In this document: in pieces, positions 21,144 through 30,556 of the stretch
Layout of the letters: each line of letters opens with the position of its first letter
Position numbering within the stretch: the first letter of the stretch is position 1
From: a virus
DNA: 34,521 nucleotides
Direction: 5' to 3' (one strand)
IMG/VR virus record: IMGVR_UViG_3300032223_001056
Coordinates: 1-34,521 of that record
The notes under the pieces: generated by a model
The model's database searches: none
Told to the model about the DNA's origin: nothing
The model's input: only the letters and a program-made list of their open reading frames with translations
Position numbers and translations under genes: made by a program

Positions 21144-21779
21144 TCAGGAATCCACTACAACAGATTGACGATCACCAACTCGAGCAATATCTTCTGCTTT
21201 CAGAGATTGCAACGATTCAGTGTATTTTTGCTGAAAAATCTGGCGTTGATCGTTCTTGAGAAACGGCATTGCCTGCAGTAAGGTTCCAAACAACATTGCA
21301 TTTGGTGCATTTTGTGTCAGCCAATTAGTCTGGTTGGTTGAACTCAAAGGGGCAATGCGCTCGTAGTAGAGTACTTCAAAACTAAAATCGGTTGAAGGAG
21401 TGGGTGCCAAATACCAATGATCCCAATTTGTGTCTGCGTAATACAATGGAACATCAGTCTGTGTAGCATCAGGCCAATAGTTCTTCAGATACTCGTACTT
21501 GCGCAGCAGCACAGATTGCTTCTTTCCGTCTACAAGGACGTTCATTGACACAGTTTTTCGCCAACGAGCGGGTTTTTGCAAAACCGGGTTATCAGCAGTC
21601 ATGGTGGACTCGACAATTTGAAGCTGCCCAAGCGTCTTGATTTGCTCTGCAATCTCAAATTCTGCCAACGTGATAAAGGTCGGAATGGCATTGACTACCG
21701 CAGCATCCGTTCGCTCAAGATACTGCTTAACCGTTTCGGTCAGGCTGTCATAAGTCAAAACCCAAGATGGAGTAGTCAT
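21144..21779 (-). CDS. Head-tail adaptor (neck) protein
   Basis: 211 residues. The helical N-terminus (ETVKQYLERTDAAVVNAIPT) is followed by a beta region, then the recognisable LYYERIAPLSSTNQTNWL and APNAMLFGTLLQAMPFLKND. That order is shared by SU10-type/P22 gp4-type adaptor proteins, which form a ring between portal and tail. It lies between the lysis cassette and a fibre gene, unusual but consistent with a podovirus-like late operon. Confidence 0.75.
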   Translation of the reverse strand: MTTPSWVLTYDSLTETVKQYLERTDAAVVNAIPTFITLAEFEIAEQIKTLGQLQIVESTMTADNPVLQKPARWRKTVSMNVLVDGKKQSVLLRKYEYLKNYWPDATQTDVPLYYADTNWDHWYLAPTPSTDFSFEVLYYERIAPLSSTNQTNWLTQNAPNAMLFGTLLQAMPFLKNDQRQIFQQKYTESLQSLKAEDIARVGDRQSVVVDS

Positions 21780-21793
21780 TTCATTTTCGCTTT

Positions 21794-22312
21794 TTAATGA
21801 GCTTCAGCTATTTTTAAAGACTCAGATCTGACTTCTACAACTCTGCGTCCCCAGCCCTTCCCAAAAGCTCCCCAAGTAGGAAGAGATTGCAAAAACACAA
21901 TCCTCTGTTCGATCATCATTTCGATCAGCGTTTTTGGAGCAATATTTTGAGTCGCAGCAATAGTCTTTGGCCCAATTTTCCCGTCTGGAGTCGCCCCGAC
22001 ACACTGCTGAAGCCATTTTACAGAACGACCAACACCACTATTCACCGCCGCATCAAAAACGCAGTAATCCACTCCAGCGGGCAGATCGTCACACTTCGCC
22101 AAATCCCAGTACATTTCCTTGTAAAAAGGAGCAACCATCTCAGGCGTCAAATTCCTCATATCCTGTTCGGTTACTGGAGACTTTTTCCAAGCCTCCCATG
22201 CACGTTTTGTTACCCCCAGATTGGTCATACCACCGGGGTCTTGTGGATGATTGACAAACCCACCCTCATGGTAGAGGGTGGTAGCCAAGGACTTGGCAAA
22301 GTTATCTTTCAT
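21794..22312 (-). CDS. Endolysin, GH108 muramidase with PG-binding domain
   Basis: 172 residues from ATG 22312 (GAGAG site; a GTG at 22318 is less likely). The N-terminus YHEGGFVNHPQDPGGMTNLG carries the GH108 Glu (E16) and the conserved DPGG-TN-G pattern. The second half matches PG_binding_3 (FDAAVNSGVGRSVKWLQQCV, DGKIGPKTI). GH108 enzymes cleave murein glycan strands to release virions. No signal peptide is seen, so export relies on a holin. Holin-like genes lie just before it and overlap it. Confidence 0.9.
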   Translation of the reverse strand: MKDNFAKSLATTLYHEGGFVNHPQDPGGMTNLGVTKRAWEAWKKSPVTEQDMRNLTPEMVAPFYKEMYWDLAKCDDLPAGVDYCVFDAAVNSGVGRSVKWLQQCVGATPDGKIGPKTIAATQNIAPKTLIEMMIEQRIVFLQSLPTWGAFGKGWGRRVVEVRSESLKIAEAH

Positions 22313-22523
22313 CTTCACTCTCTGAAAACTTCATCCCAGCCAATAATCCAATGAATCCACCGACGATTGTCTGAAATGCAGGGCTGATAAGGGAAAATAT
22401 CTCGCTGTTGTCAATTTCTGGTGTGAAAAGACCAACACACATCACTCCCACCATAGACAATAGTATTACGCATAGCGTAACGCTTACCATTACAGTGACA
22501 GCAGATATAACCCTGTCTTTCAT
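22302..22523 (-). CDS. Small membrane protein, likely holin or holin partner, 73 aa
   Basis: Two hydrophobic stretches (VTVMVSVTLCVILLSMVGVM and PAFQTIVGGFIGLLAGMKF) separated by a short acidic loop, with a charged tail. It overlaps the endolysin start by 11 bases, and its own ATG overlaps the stop of the preceding holin-like gene. This two-TM layout and position match class II holins, though the sequence alone does not decide which of three small membrane genes is the holin. Confidence 0.7.
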   Translation of the reverse strand: MKDRVISAVTVMVSVTLCVILLSMVGVMCVGLFTPEIDNSEIFSLISPAFQTIVGGFIGLLAGMKFSESEDER

Positions 22524-22690
22524 TGATTGCCCGGATCAGACTTAACTGCACCACCAAGACCAAGAGCAGCAGCTACACCTTGTGCAAGCAACTGATACTG
22601 CGGAGGCACCATCGGAATAGCAATTGCAAAAATAACACCCAGTCCTGCCATCGTGGAAGGTTCACCAAAACGCTTTTTAAGCCAACCCAT
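22520..22690 (-). CDS. Holin-like small protein, 56 aa
   Basis: ATG 22690 follows AAGGATCAATC. The protein starts MGWLKKRFGEPSTMAGLG and has a hydrophobic middle (GVIFAIAIPMVPP, then LLAQGVAAALGLGGAV). The MGWLKKRF start and the following W/G-rich helix are familiar from phage holin families. It overlaps the next gene as ATGA. Could be holin or antiholin of the set. Confidence 0.65.
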   Translation of the reverse strand: MGWLKKRFGEPSTMAGLGVIFAIAIPMVPPQYQLLAQGVAAALGLGGAVKSDPGNQ

Positions 22691-22707
22691 GATTGATCCT
22701 TTCTTGG

Positions 22708-22974
22708 TTACTTACGCTCAATGAGGCGATCCAACTTGCGATTGACTTCTCGCAACGCCTCGTCTATTCGCTGTTGATAACGGAGTGAATCAGAGTCCTG
22801 CCGCGAATCTCGTTCCTGTTGGGTAACTACCGTAGCTTCCAATACGGCTAATCTACGATCTAAAGTGGAGTAAGCAACAATGATTGCAATACAGGCAGTG
22901 ACAAAAGCAACTAAATCCCCAACGGCCACTTCTTTCTTGAAGCGCCATCCTTGAGGTTCATCCTCGTATTTCAT
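22708..22974 (-). CDS. TM plus coiled-coil lysis-region protein, 88 aa
   Basis: I place the start at ATG 22974, preceded by GGGAGGACTGAAGAA; ATG 23007 gives 11 more residues and overlaps the previous stop, so it is an alternative. Residues about 18-36 form one membrane helix (VAFVTACIAIIVAYSTL), then a long charged coiled coil (LRYQQRIDEALREVNRKLDR). This looks like an i-spanin-like or holin-accessory protein. It sits in the lysis cassette. No outer-membrane spanin partner was found. Confidence 0.65.
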   Translation of the reverse strand: MKYEDEPQGWRFKKEVAVGDLVAFVTACIAIIVAYSTLDRRLAVLEATVVTQQERDSRQDSDSLRYQQRIDEALREVNRKLDRLIERK

Positions 22975-23003
22975 TTCTTCAGTCCTCCCGTACTGAATAA
23001 ATT

Positions 23004-23153
23004 TCATTTCTGCTCTGGATCATCAGGCTGAACTTGAGGAGCAGCTTGCCCCTGAATCTTCATAATCAAAGATTGAACCTGAACGAACGGCATTTGCCCA
23101 AGAGCATTCAGGATCCCATTAACCTCTGCCAACTCAAGTTCCAACTTGATCAT
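23004..23153 (-). CDS. Small conserved phage protein, 49 aa
   Basis: ATG 23153 overlaps the fibre stop (ATGA) and has GGAGTCAAA before it. The 49 residues (MIKLELELAEVNGILNALG...) match a small protein I have often seen next to lysis genes, with NAL(G)xxP and a VQ-rich tail; its function is not known. Its TGA forms an ATGA overlap with the 23007 ATG. Too short to interpret further. Confidence 0.7.
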   Translation of the reverse strand: MIKLELELAEVNGILNALGQMPFVQVQSLIMKIQGQAAPQVQPDDPEQK

Positions 23154-25585
23154 TTTGACTCCAGTTCAATAACGCGATTAGTAAGTTCCTGTATTTTTTT
23201 CAGCATCGGCACAATCAATTTGCTGTAGCTAATGCCTCTCAATTCAAGCTTTTCATCAACCAAATCATAAAAACAAAGCTCTGGATTTACTTTTTCTGTG
23301 TCTTCAGCAATAAGTCCGTACTCTTTAGGAGTTTCAGCCTCATCAGTATAAAAGCCATCCTTGTCTTTTTTACGATAGTTGAAGCTAACAGGGTTCAACT
23401 GTAGCAACCAATCAATATCCGAAAGTTCAGTGATATTTGTTTTGCTTGCCCTAATAGAAGAAACATACCCAAGAAGACCAGTGCTATCTACATATACGTC
23501 CCTATTGGTAGCTCCGACAGTAGACGAATAAACTCCAGTTGCGACTAAATTGCCATTAAACGTAGAGGTTGTCCCAGTAAAGTCAATAGCAGTAATTGCA
23601 GTTGTTGCATTTCGAGTAATTACAATTGGGTTTAGTGTTGCGGAATTTGCATCGTTAATAGCTCGCAAAACCAATTGAGAACCGGCTGCAACAAAATCCC
23701 ATTTGCTGTTATTGGCCGTAGCAGAATTATTTGACCAAACAAAAGCCGGAGCTGGTCCTCCAAGAGCCACCACGGTTGATGCAGTTGCAGAAGGATATGC
23801 GCCACCAGATGCAGTGATCGCCCCAGTTGCAGTGATTGCCCCGGTGACGGCGAGGCCGTTTGCAAGAGACACCGCGCCAGTATTTGCAACGCTGATGGCA
23901 AGCTGATCGGCGTCCGCTGCGGTGTGTACATACAGGGAGTATGTCGCGCCAGACGCCTTGAACACGCGGTCGATGGCGTTGCCGGATGCATCAAGGCTGC
24001 GTGTCAACGATGCGGTGTTTGCCGCGTTCGTGATGGTGTGCTGATAGCCGGATGCGAGTGTCTTAGACGGGTCGCTCTGGCTGATAGCTCCAGTTGCGAC
24101 TAAAGCGCCATTAAACGTAGAGGTTGTCCCAACAAAGTCAATAGCAGTAATTGCAGTTGTTGCATTTCGAGTAATTGTAATTGGGTTTACTGTTGCGCCA
24201 TTTGCATCGTTAATAGCTCGCACAATCAATTGAGAACCGGCTGCAACAAAATCCCATTTGCTGTTATCGGCCGTAGCAGAATTATTTGACCAAATAAAAG
24301 CCGGACTTGGTCCTCCAAGAGCCACCACGGTTGATGCAGTTGCAGAAGGATATGCGCCACCAGCTGCAGTGATCCCCCCAGTTGCAAAGATTGCCCCGGT
24401 GACGGCGAGCTTTGTGGTGTCCCACGTCCCGAGCGTTACGCCGGTACTATTACCACCTTGAAATGTCCACGCTCCAGAGGATGCAAAAATGGCTGCCGAA
24501 CGAATCCCGCTTGGCGTCGAAACTTGAAGGCCCGCAGCATCAGAGTCATTCCCCACTGCCACTGTATAACCAGCATTCGAGCCCGAAGCTTGACGAATAA
24601 TTACATTGGAGAAACTGCTGTCTACCGATGTGGAGTTGCCCGCACCGACAGTTCGCGTCAGAGTGCTTGTAAAATTTCCAGTCGTGAACGCCCCCGCCGC
24701 AGGCGTTGTCTGGCCCCATGCGCCGTTGCCGCCACTGGTATTAATCGTGACAGACGTTGTATTGCTGCCCGCATTGTTGCCGGGTGAGAGCGTGATTTGC
24801 CCGTAGCTCAGAATGTCAGTGGTGAAGGCCGAGCCGTCATAGCTGACCTTCCAGCGGCTAATATCTGTGCCGTTGTTTTGAAGGCGAATCTGAGAGCCGA
24901 GTCCGGCCCCGATTCCCGTGTTGTTGCTGGTAAATACGCTGCTGATTGAACTATTGGCGGACAAACTGCTGGTCATCGCCCCACTAAATGCCCCAGTCGT
25001 GAACGCCCCCGTATTGGGAGTCGTAGCACCAACCGTACCGTTAATGTTGATGGATGCGGTTCCAGTCAGATTTGTAACAGTTCCACTGGATGGAGTTCCC
25101 AATGCTCCACCGTTGACTACGAAAGCTCCTGCAGAGCCTGTATTCACTCCCAAAGCGGTGACAACACCAGTTCCGGTAGTAATCGTTGACGGAGCAGCAC
25201 CAGCGCCTCCACCAATCATCAACGCATTTGCAGCCAAAGCAGCAGAAGATGCCCAAGTAGATGCGGAACTAAAATAAGGCACACCACCGCTTGTTCCAGC
25301 TACAGTCAGAGCAAGAGTCCCAGATGTGGTGATCGGGGATCCACTGACAGAAATTAGACCACCAGTGAATGATTGCGCAACGCTAGTCACAGAACCACTA
25401 GCACCAGACTTGCTGGCAAGTAGCTGAACTGAGCCACCGTTGTCTTTGTAATACAACTTGCCATCAACGTAGTTCAATGCAAGTTCAGCGCCAGAAGAAC
25501 TGCTAGTTAAGTTAGACGCTGATGGAACATTCGTGGCAGTTCCACTAGCATAAATAAGAATGGGCGTATATCCGCTTTGAGCCAT
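23150..25585 (-). CDS. Tail fibre with C-terminal peptidase S74 chaperone
   Basis: 811 residues. The shaft is made of Ser/Thr/Gly/Asn-rich beta repeats. The last ~110 residues are an intramolecular chaperone: SSIRASKTNITELSDIDWLL, NPVSFNYRKKDKDG, EYGLIAEDTEKVNPEL, and a final coiled coil. Peptidase S74 domains trimerise the fibre and then cut themselves off, here probably at a Ser near the SSIRASK start. AAGGAAAAAAC precedes ATG 25585. A 320-bp segment is duplicated within the shaft. Role: host attachment, likely trimeric. Confidence 0.85.
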   Translation of the reverse strand: MAQSGYTPILIYASGTATNVPSASNLTSSSSGAELALNYVDGKLYYKDNGGSVQLLASKSGASGSVTSVAQSFTGGLISVSGSPITTSGTLALTVAGTSGGVPYFSSASTWASSAALAANALMIGGGAGAAPSTITTGTGVVTALGVNTGSAGAFVVNGGALGTPSSGTVTNLTGTASININGTVGATTPNTGAFTTGAFSGAMTSSLSANSSISSVFTSNNTGIGAGLGSQIRLQNNGTDISRWKVSYDGSAFTTDILSYGQITLSPGNNAGSNTTSVTINTSGGNGAWGQTTPAAGAFTTGNFTSTLTRTVGAGNSTSVDSSFSNVIIRQASGSNAGYTVAVGNDSDAAGLQVSTPSGIRSAAIFASSGAWTFQGGNSTGVTLGTWDTTKLAVTGAIFATGGITAAGGAYPSATASTVVALGGPSPAFIWSNNSATADNSKWDFVAAGSQLIVRAINDANGATVNPITITRNATTAITAIDFVGTTSTFNGALVATGAISQSDPSKTLASGYQHTITNAANTASLTRSLDASGNAIDRVFKASGATYSLYVHTAADADQLAISVANTGAVSLANGLAVTGAITATGAITASGGAYPSATASTVVALGGPAPAFVWSNNSATANNSKWDFVAAGSQLVLRAINDANSATLNPIVITRNATTAITAIDFTGTTSTFNGNLVATGVYSSTVGATNRDVYVDSTGLLGYVSSIRASKTNITELSDIDWLLQLNPVSFNYRKKDKDGFYTDEAETPKEYGLIAEDTEKVNPELCFYDLVDEKLELRGISYSKLIVPMLKKIQELTNRVIELESK
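23535..24409 (-). repeat. Two 320-bp direct repeats inside the S74 fibre gene
   Basis: Positions 23535-23854 and 24090-24409 are very similar over about 320 bp, at a constant offset of 555 bp, with scattered substitutions. Both are in frame and encode a shaft module containing SGGAYPSATASTVVALGG or its variant and NSKWDFVAAGSQL. The unrepeated DNA between them encodes another shaft piece. This looks like in-frame segment duplication followed by divergence. Confidence 0.9.
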
Positions 25586-25594
25586 GTTTTTTCC

Positions 25595-28500
25595 TTAGAA
25601 TGCGCCGCCAGATATTCCTGTTGCGGTGATGGTTCCGTTAAACGTGGTGTTGCCAGATGAATTGATATATTGCCTTACATTTCCATCACCATCTGACAAA
25701 ACAACGTAATTGTTGCCAGTTGCAGAAATCGGTGCCGCAGAACCTGTGTAGCTACCAATGATGACGTTCTTTTCTCCAGTTGTAATGCTGGAACCACTTG
25801 AAAATCCTAATGCAGTATTAGATGAAGCGGTAGCAGAAAAAAGCGCACTAATGCCAATTGCTGTGTTTTGAGAGCCAGTAGTGTTTGCATTAAGTGCAGA
25901 TTGCCCATTTGCTACATTATTAGTGCCGGTAGTGTTGTGGTTTAATGAAAAAGACCCAGTAGCTGTATTTTGATTTCCGGTTGTATTTGCTTGAAGCGTT
26001 GCTTCGCCTATTGCGGTATTATAATTTCCACTAATGTTGAATAACAAAGAGGAACTACCAATAGCAGTGTTTTGTATCCCTATGGTATTTGAATACAACG
26101 AATTAAGGCCAATAGCTGTATTTTCAAAACCAGTAGTATTTGCTTGAAGTGATTGCAATCCAACGGCTACGTTTGAATTTACACTGCCAGCGCCCATTCC
26201 TACCGTTATGCTGTTAATTGTTCCAGTAGTGGTCAGTGTAGAAAACGCACCAGTATTTACGGTTGTAGCGCCTACCGTACCATTAATGTTAATGCTGGCA
26301 GTTCCGGTCAAGTTTGTGACCGTTCCGCTTGATGGGGTTCCAAGCGCCCCGTTGAACGCCACAAACGCGCCATCAGAGCCTACATTAATTCCAAGTGCAG
26401 TAGAAACTCCAGTTCCAAGCCCACTAATACCAGTAGATACGGGTAGTCCAATTGCATTAGTCAAAGTGCCACTTGATGGAGTTCCAAGCACGCCACCATT
26501 AACAACAAAAGAGCCAGCCGTTCCAACATTGACCCCTAAAGCCGTTGCAACACCTGTACCCAGACCTGTAATGGAGCCTACCGCTGGCGTTACCGTAGTG
26601 TTGCTTGCCAGCGTCAACTGACCCTGTGCATTGACCGTGAATGTGCCTACCTGAGTGGCAGAACCATACGAATCCGCTGTGACAGCCGTGTTGGTGATGC
26701 TGAACTGCGTTCCCGTCAGGGTTAGACCCGTTCCTGCGGTATAGGAACCAACACCGGCAAATTGCACAAAAGTGATAGCGGTCGTGCCTATCGTGCCGCC
26801 TGCATTGGAAGTACACACCCAGCCGGTATCGGCTTGGGTGGTGCCTTGTTCGATGAACGTAAACGCCCCCGGCACCTCGGCCCACACATCCATATCTGTG
26901 GTGCGAGTCCATGCCCCTGAAGCCACCAAATAAATGCCGTTTTCCGCTGATGCCGTTTGGTTCTTAACTAAACAACGATTCCCTGCAATCAACGCAACAC
27001 CATCAATCGTCTGTGCCGCAGAGAGCGTGATATTGACGGTTGTAGCCGCAACACAGGATGCTTTCGGATCAAGCCCTTGGACCACGCTGTCAACGTATTG
27101 TTTTGTAGCGGCTTGCAACGCAGAAACGGGGTCTTGAGTCAGCGCGACTGAAGTAAGGCCACCCAGCGTCAAGGAGGACGATCCAAGCGAAATACTTGTG
27201 GTGCCGATTGTGACCGCACTGTTTGTCAGAGAACTGTTGCCGATATTGGTCAGGGTATTGGACGCACCGCTGATGGTTTTATTGGTCAACGTCTGCGTGC
27301 CGGTCAGAGTTGCCACCGTTGAATCTATGGCAATCGTGCCGGTCGAGGTGATCGTGCCACCACTCAGGCCAGTGCCTGCCGTGACGGAGGTGACCGTTCC
27401 CTGCGGGTTTGCAGCGGTCGTAATCGTCGTAACGCGACCGTAAGTGTCGATTGTGATCACCGGAATCAGGGCTGCCGATCCAGTCGTTCCCGCTGTAGCA
27501 ACTCCGCTGGCAAGGTCGATAACAGGTGTTACCCCACCCGTACTGGTAATTCGTCCAGTCGTTCCGCTGACTGAGTTGACGTATGTTCCAGCAGGCTGCT
27601 TTGCGTTAAATGTGGCCCAGTCTGTGCTGGTTAAGTAACCGTTCACGCTTGCTGTCGCAGCAGCCATGCTTATTGCTGGCGTAACACCACCAGACGATAC
27701 AACAGGAGCCGTTCCGGTTACGCTAGTCACAGTCCCCGTGGTCGGCGTCGTCCATGTCGGCGTTCCGGCTCCAGCCGAAGTCAGAACCTGACCAGAAGTG
27801 CCTGCTGCCGTATAAGCAATGGCAGTACCAGTACCGTATGCAATCGTTCCTGCTGTAGGCGCTGCCGTGCCATTTGTGCCGCCATTGGCTATCGGCAAAG
27901 TGCCGGTAACACCAGTCGTCAAAGGAAGACCCGTTACGTTGGTCATCACTCCAGATGCTGGAGTCCCCAAAGCCGGTGTTGTTAAAGTAGGGCTGGTTAG
28001 AGTCTTGTTGGTGAGCGTCTGCGTACCAGTCAGGGTGACAACAGTGCTGTCAATGGATATGGTGCCGCTGGAGGTTATTGGCCCACCCGTAAGACCCGTG
28101 CCGGTATTTATAAGCGTTAAAGCAGAACCCGCAACAATCGTTCCCCAGCCAGATACCGTGTAGCCCTCAAAGTTTGCAAGCGAGGTGTTGTAACGAATAG
28201 TCCCAATCGCTGGAGAAACAGACCTGTCGCCAGTAGTGCCAACCGGAAGAACCATCCCAGCAACACCGGGGATTGTCGGGTTATTGGATATAGCCAGCGT
28301 GACATCCCCAGCACCATTCCCATTGGTAACATTAATTTGGCTGGTGGTAGGAAGAATATTGACCTTGGCAACAGACCCGCTTTGGATCGCCAGCATGCCA
28401 GTGCCTGTAAGAGACACGAACTGCTGTAGGAACGTACCTAGACTTATAGTTGGGTTCCCTGATGTGCCGTCAGCATTGGCAACACTTAATCCCGCTCCCA

Positions 28501-28834
28501 CCCCCACAGACACGTTGCTAAGAGTATTTAAGCCTGTTTTGACCTGTATTCCAGTGCCGCTCGAGTCTAAAGATAGTGCTGCACCAGTCAAATTGATCTG
28601 CAGGCTCGAGCCAGCACCGCCGTCGGTAAGCGATAGACCGGTGCCCGCAGCAATTTGACGAGCCTGAGTGAGACCAACCGTTGATCCAACCGTCAGGAAC
28701 GGGTAATTGAGCGCCCCAGCACCAGAAATAGAACCTGTCGTGGTCTGAACCGTCACCCCGTTTTGAACGATGGGAACGGATTCTGTGCCTGTTAAAGCCT
28801 GAGCCTGCGGCAGTTGAGTGATTGAGACTTGCAT
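25595..28834 (-). CDS. Very long tail fibre, 1,079 aa
   Basis: Start at ATG 28834 ([20 protein letters not shown]), which follows the previous stop by one base; upstream codons in frame look non-coding. The shaft carries widespread fibre modules such as [10 protein letters not shown](L/I)Sxxxx[11 protein letters not shown] and [18 protein letters not shown] central region ([20 protein letters not shown]) is a domain seen in other phage fibres. The last 200 residues have at least seven TGxxNTAIGxxSL-type turns, a trimeric beta-helix like that of YadA-type stalks. No S74 domain. Likely a second host-binding fibre or the main fibre. Confidence 0.8.
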   Translation of the reverse strand: MQVSITQLPQAQALTGTESVPIVQNGVTVQTTTGSISGAGALNYPFLTVGSTVGLTQARQIAAGTGLSLTDGGAGSSLQINLTGAALSLDSSGTGIQVKTGLNTLSNVSVGVGAGLSVANADGTSGNPTISLGTFLQQFVSLTGTGMLAIQSGSVAKVNILPTTSQINVTNGNGAGDVTLAISNNPTIPGVAGMVLPVGTTGDRSVSPAIGTIRYNTSLANFEGYTVSGWGTIVAGSALTLINTGTGLTGGPITSSGTISIDSTVVTLTGTQTLTNKTLTSPTLTTPALGTPASGVMTNVTGLPLTTGVTGTLPIANGGTNGTAAPTAGTIAYGTGTAIAYTAAGTSGQVLTSAGAGTPTWTTPTTGTVTSVTGTAPVVSSGGVTPAISMAAATASVNGYLTSTDWATFNAKQPAGTYVNSVSGTTGRITSTGGVTPVIDLASGVATAGTTGSAALIPVITIDTYGRVTTITTAANPQGTVTSVTAGTGLSGGTITSTGTIAIDSTVATLTGTQTLTNKTISGASNTLTNIGNSSLTNSAVTIGTTSISLGSSSLTLGGLTSVALTQDPVSALQAATKQYVDSVVQGLDPKASCVAATTVNITLSAAQTIDGVALIAGNRCLVKNQTASAENGIYLVASGAWTRTTDMDVWAEVPGAFTFIEQGTTQADTGWVCTSNAGGTIGTTAITFVQFAGVGSYTAGTGLTLTGTQFSITNTAVTADSYGSATQVGTFTVNAQGQLTLASNTTVTPAVGSITGLGTGVATALGVNVGTAGSFVVNGGVLGTPSSGTLTNAIGLPVSTGISGLGTGVSTALGINVGSDGAFVAFNGALGTPSSGTVTNLTGTASININGTVGATTVNTGAFSTLTTTGTINSITVGMGAGSVNSNVAVGLQSLQANTTGFENTAIGLNSLYSNTIGIQNTAIGSSSLLFNISGNYNTAIGEATLQANTTGNQNTATGSFSLNHNTTGTNNVANGQSALNANTTGSQNTAIGISALFSATASSNTALGFSSGSSITTGEKNVIIGSYTGSAAPISATGNNYVVLSDGDGNVRQYINSSGNTTFNGTITATGISGGAF

Positions 28835-28835
28835 G

Positions 28836-29177
28836 TCAGGGTTGCGTTCCAATAATTTGTTGGTTTCCGTCCTGTGATGGTGTCTGACCACTTTGTTCGG
28901 TGCTCAAGACTTCGCCGCCATATGGCTCGGTCACGATGTCGTTCGGATTCACCGCCACACTGACATCTGGGCGAGGATACTGCAAAGTAATGCGCTCAGT
29001 CTTACGTGCAGGCAGTCGGTATGGGTCTTTTTCGTCAGCACAACCTTGTTGGCACACTTTCAGGCCGGGGAAGTTCGGATCAGGCATTGCTTCAATGATC
29101 GCCCTTTTCATGCGACAACGGTCGCAAATAAAAATCGCAATCGATGCATTGCCTTCGGTATTGAGGAATCTTGGCAT
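28836..29177 (-). CDS. Zinc-binding-like structural-region protein, 113 aa
   Basis: GAGGTAATCG precedes ATG 29177. Four Cys in two pairs, C18xxC21 and C42xxxC46, suggest one zinc. The context [10 protein letters not shown] ... [20 protein letters not shown] is a motif I recall from small phage proteins placed before fibre genes. The C-terminal half is acidic and disordered. It may link neck and fibre, but that is a guess from position. Confidence 0.7.
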   Translation of the reverse strand: MPRFLNTEGNASIAIFICDRCRMKRAIIEAMPDPNFPGLKVCQQGCADEKDPYRLPARKTERITLQYPRPDVSVAVNPNDIVTEPYGGEVLSTEQSGQTPSQDGNQQIIGTQP

Positions 29178-29180
29178 CGA

Positions 29181-30251
29181 TTACCTCGTGTAGACGGAAA
29201 TGTTGGGTGCGTAGTAAATCGGCGACTTGTCGCGGTTTTCGTTCTCGGCCATCGTGAAGTACTTGTCAGCTTGGACTTCAAGATACTGGATGCGTGTCAG
29301 ATCTACACCCGGCATCACAAGACTCATCTGGTGAGCCAGCATGCACTGGATCGCCTGATAAAAGTACTGAGGAATTTCAATTTCACCGTACAGGTCGCCC
29401 ACATCCATAACTTGGCGCGAGTACCAAATGGTCATCTGCACGAAGGGATCAGACGGAGCAGGCCACAGCACGATCTTGGATTGAGGAATCGTGCGGTTGA
29501 ACCAGTATTGATACGGCTGGTTGGCCGTGAAATTCTTGTTGGGCAGGTTGGTGTAGTCGTCACGGTTCAGACGAGCCATGGTGATTTCAGTTGAGTTGTT
29601 GCCAACATAGAACTCGGCCACGCTCAATGTGCCGCCACCAGTCTCACGCATGCGGTAGTACTGGCAGGTCTGGCCGGGATCGATGTCGTACCACAGCCAT
29701 TCACCATTCACCCATGTGGTCACGCCAGTGTCTTGGAGCAGATTCCAAGTCACGCCATCGTTTGACCATTCCAACAAGATGTGGAACGAGCCAGAGGTGG
29801 CAGGCAAGATACCAATCGAGCCAGCGTAGACCTGATTGTTGTTGCCGTAGTTGATGCCGATGTAGCCGTTTGGCGATGTCTGCGTGTCAGCAGTCAAGAC
29901 GTTATTGTCGAACGCCAAGCCCACGTTGCCAGAGGAGCCGATGTATGTGCCTGTCGCACCGGGTGTAGGACGGTTTAAACGACGATACAGCGCGTTCAAA
30001 ACGTCATTGCCACCCAAGGGTAGCAAGTACTCGTACTGATCAGCCTTGAGGCCGTAGACCTTCTTGTCGATGCACCAGTAGTTGATGCCTTGATTGATCA
30101 GGTTGGATAGGATGAAAAACAGGGCCTGCTTGGAAGCTTGGACTTGCTCAACAGTCAACTCTTCAGCCAATTTGCCCGACATGCGAGCACCTTGGTCGAT
30201 GAATTTTTGTACCGAAACTACTGTTTGTCCGACAGTACCGCTGTAAGCCAT
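29181..30251 (-). CDS. Neck/tail structural protein with inserted beta domain, 356 aa
   Basis: N-terminal (1-95) and C-terminal (220-356) parts form one unit: helical KLAEELTVEQVQASKQALFF, then RTIPQSKIVLWPAPSDP and EIPQYFYQAIQCMLAHQMSL, similar in style to podovirus neck or tubular proteins. Residues about 97-218 look like an inserted beta sandwich (SGSFHILLEWSNDGVTWNLL, GQTCQYYRMRETGGGTLSVA), reminiscent of discoidin/F5-8 or carbohydrate-binding domains. It could display a sugar-binding knob on the virion. Family assignment is tentative. Confidence 0.65.
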   Translation of the reverse strand: MAYSGTVGQTVVSVQKFIDQGARMSGKLAEELTVEQVQASKQALFFILSNLINQGINYWCIDKKVYGLKADQYEYLLPLGGNDVLNALYRRLNRPTPGATGTYIGSSGNVGLAFDNNVLTADTQTSPNGYIGINYGNNNQVYAGSIGILPATSGSFHILLEWSNDGVTWNLLQDTGVTTWVNGEWLWYDIDPGQTCQYYRMRETGGGTLSVAEFYVGNNSTEITMARLNRDDYTNLPNKNFTANQPYQYWFNRTIPQSKIVLWPAPSDPFVQMTIWYSRQVMDVGDLYGEIEIPQYFYQAIQCMLAHQMSLVMPGVDLTRIQYLEVQADKYFTMAENENRDKSPIYYAPNISVYTR

Positions 30252-30254
30252 GAA

Positions 30255-30545
30255 TTACCACCCTTTGTGCTTAGGATTTTTGTGTTCTGCGGTGCTGATC
30301 TTTCCACCTTTTTTGTACCAATCAATGTTTGGTTTGATGCCGTGAGGTGTTGACTTTTCCTCACCATCTTCGCCGCGTTCGTTTGCCTCATGAAAAGCTT
30401 TCAACTTTTCGAGCATGTCTTTTCCGTGTTTTTTTTCAACAGCTTCGTATGCTTTTCTTTCGGCATCTTTTGATTGACCAATTGTTTTTCCATGCTTTGC
30501 ATAAGTCTTGGCGTACAAACTGCGAGCATTTATAGATGGTTTCAT
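30255..30545 (-). CDS. Lys-rich virion-associated protein, 96 aa
   Basis: Start at ATG 30545 with AAGGAGAAAATT; ATG at 30578 would overlap the previous gene and lacks a site. The product is strongly basic with many Lys and Gly (AYEAVEKKHGKDMLEKLKAF, KPNIDWYKKGGKIST). Similar Lys/Gly proteins lie beside it (30557-31078, 31926-33293). They may bind packaged DNA or the capsid interior. No family recognised. Confidence 0.65.
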   Translation of the reverse strand: MKPSINARSLYAKTYAKHGKTIGQSKDAERKAYEAVEKKHGKDMLEKLKAFHEANERGEDGEEKSTPHGIKPNIDWYKKGGKISTAEHKNPKHKGW

Positions 30546-30556
30546 AATTTTCTCCT

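Noticed and set aside
24918-25277. Plus-strand Val/Pro-rich frames inside fibre genes (also 26208-26621, 27819-28163, 28236-28658)
   Set aside because: They are the reverse complement of Thr/Gly-rich fibre repeats, have no ribosome-binding sites, and lack conserved motifs.
28893-29594. Plus-strand 233-aa frame
   Set aside because: Antisense to the CxxC protein and the neck-like protein, both with good starts; His/Arg-rich mirror sequence only.
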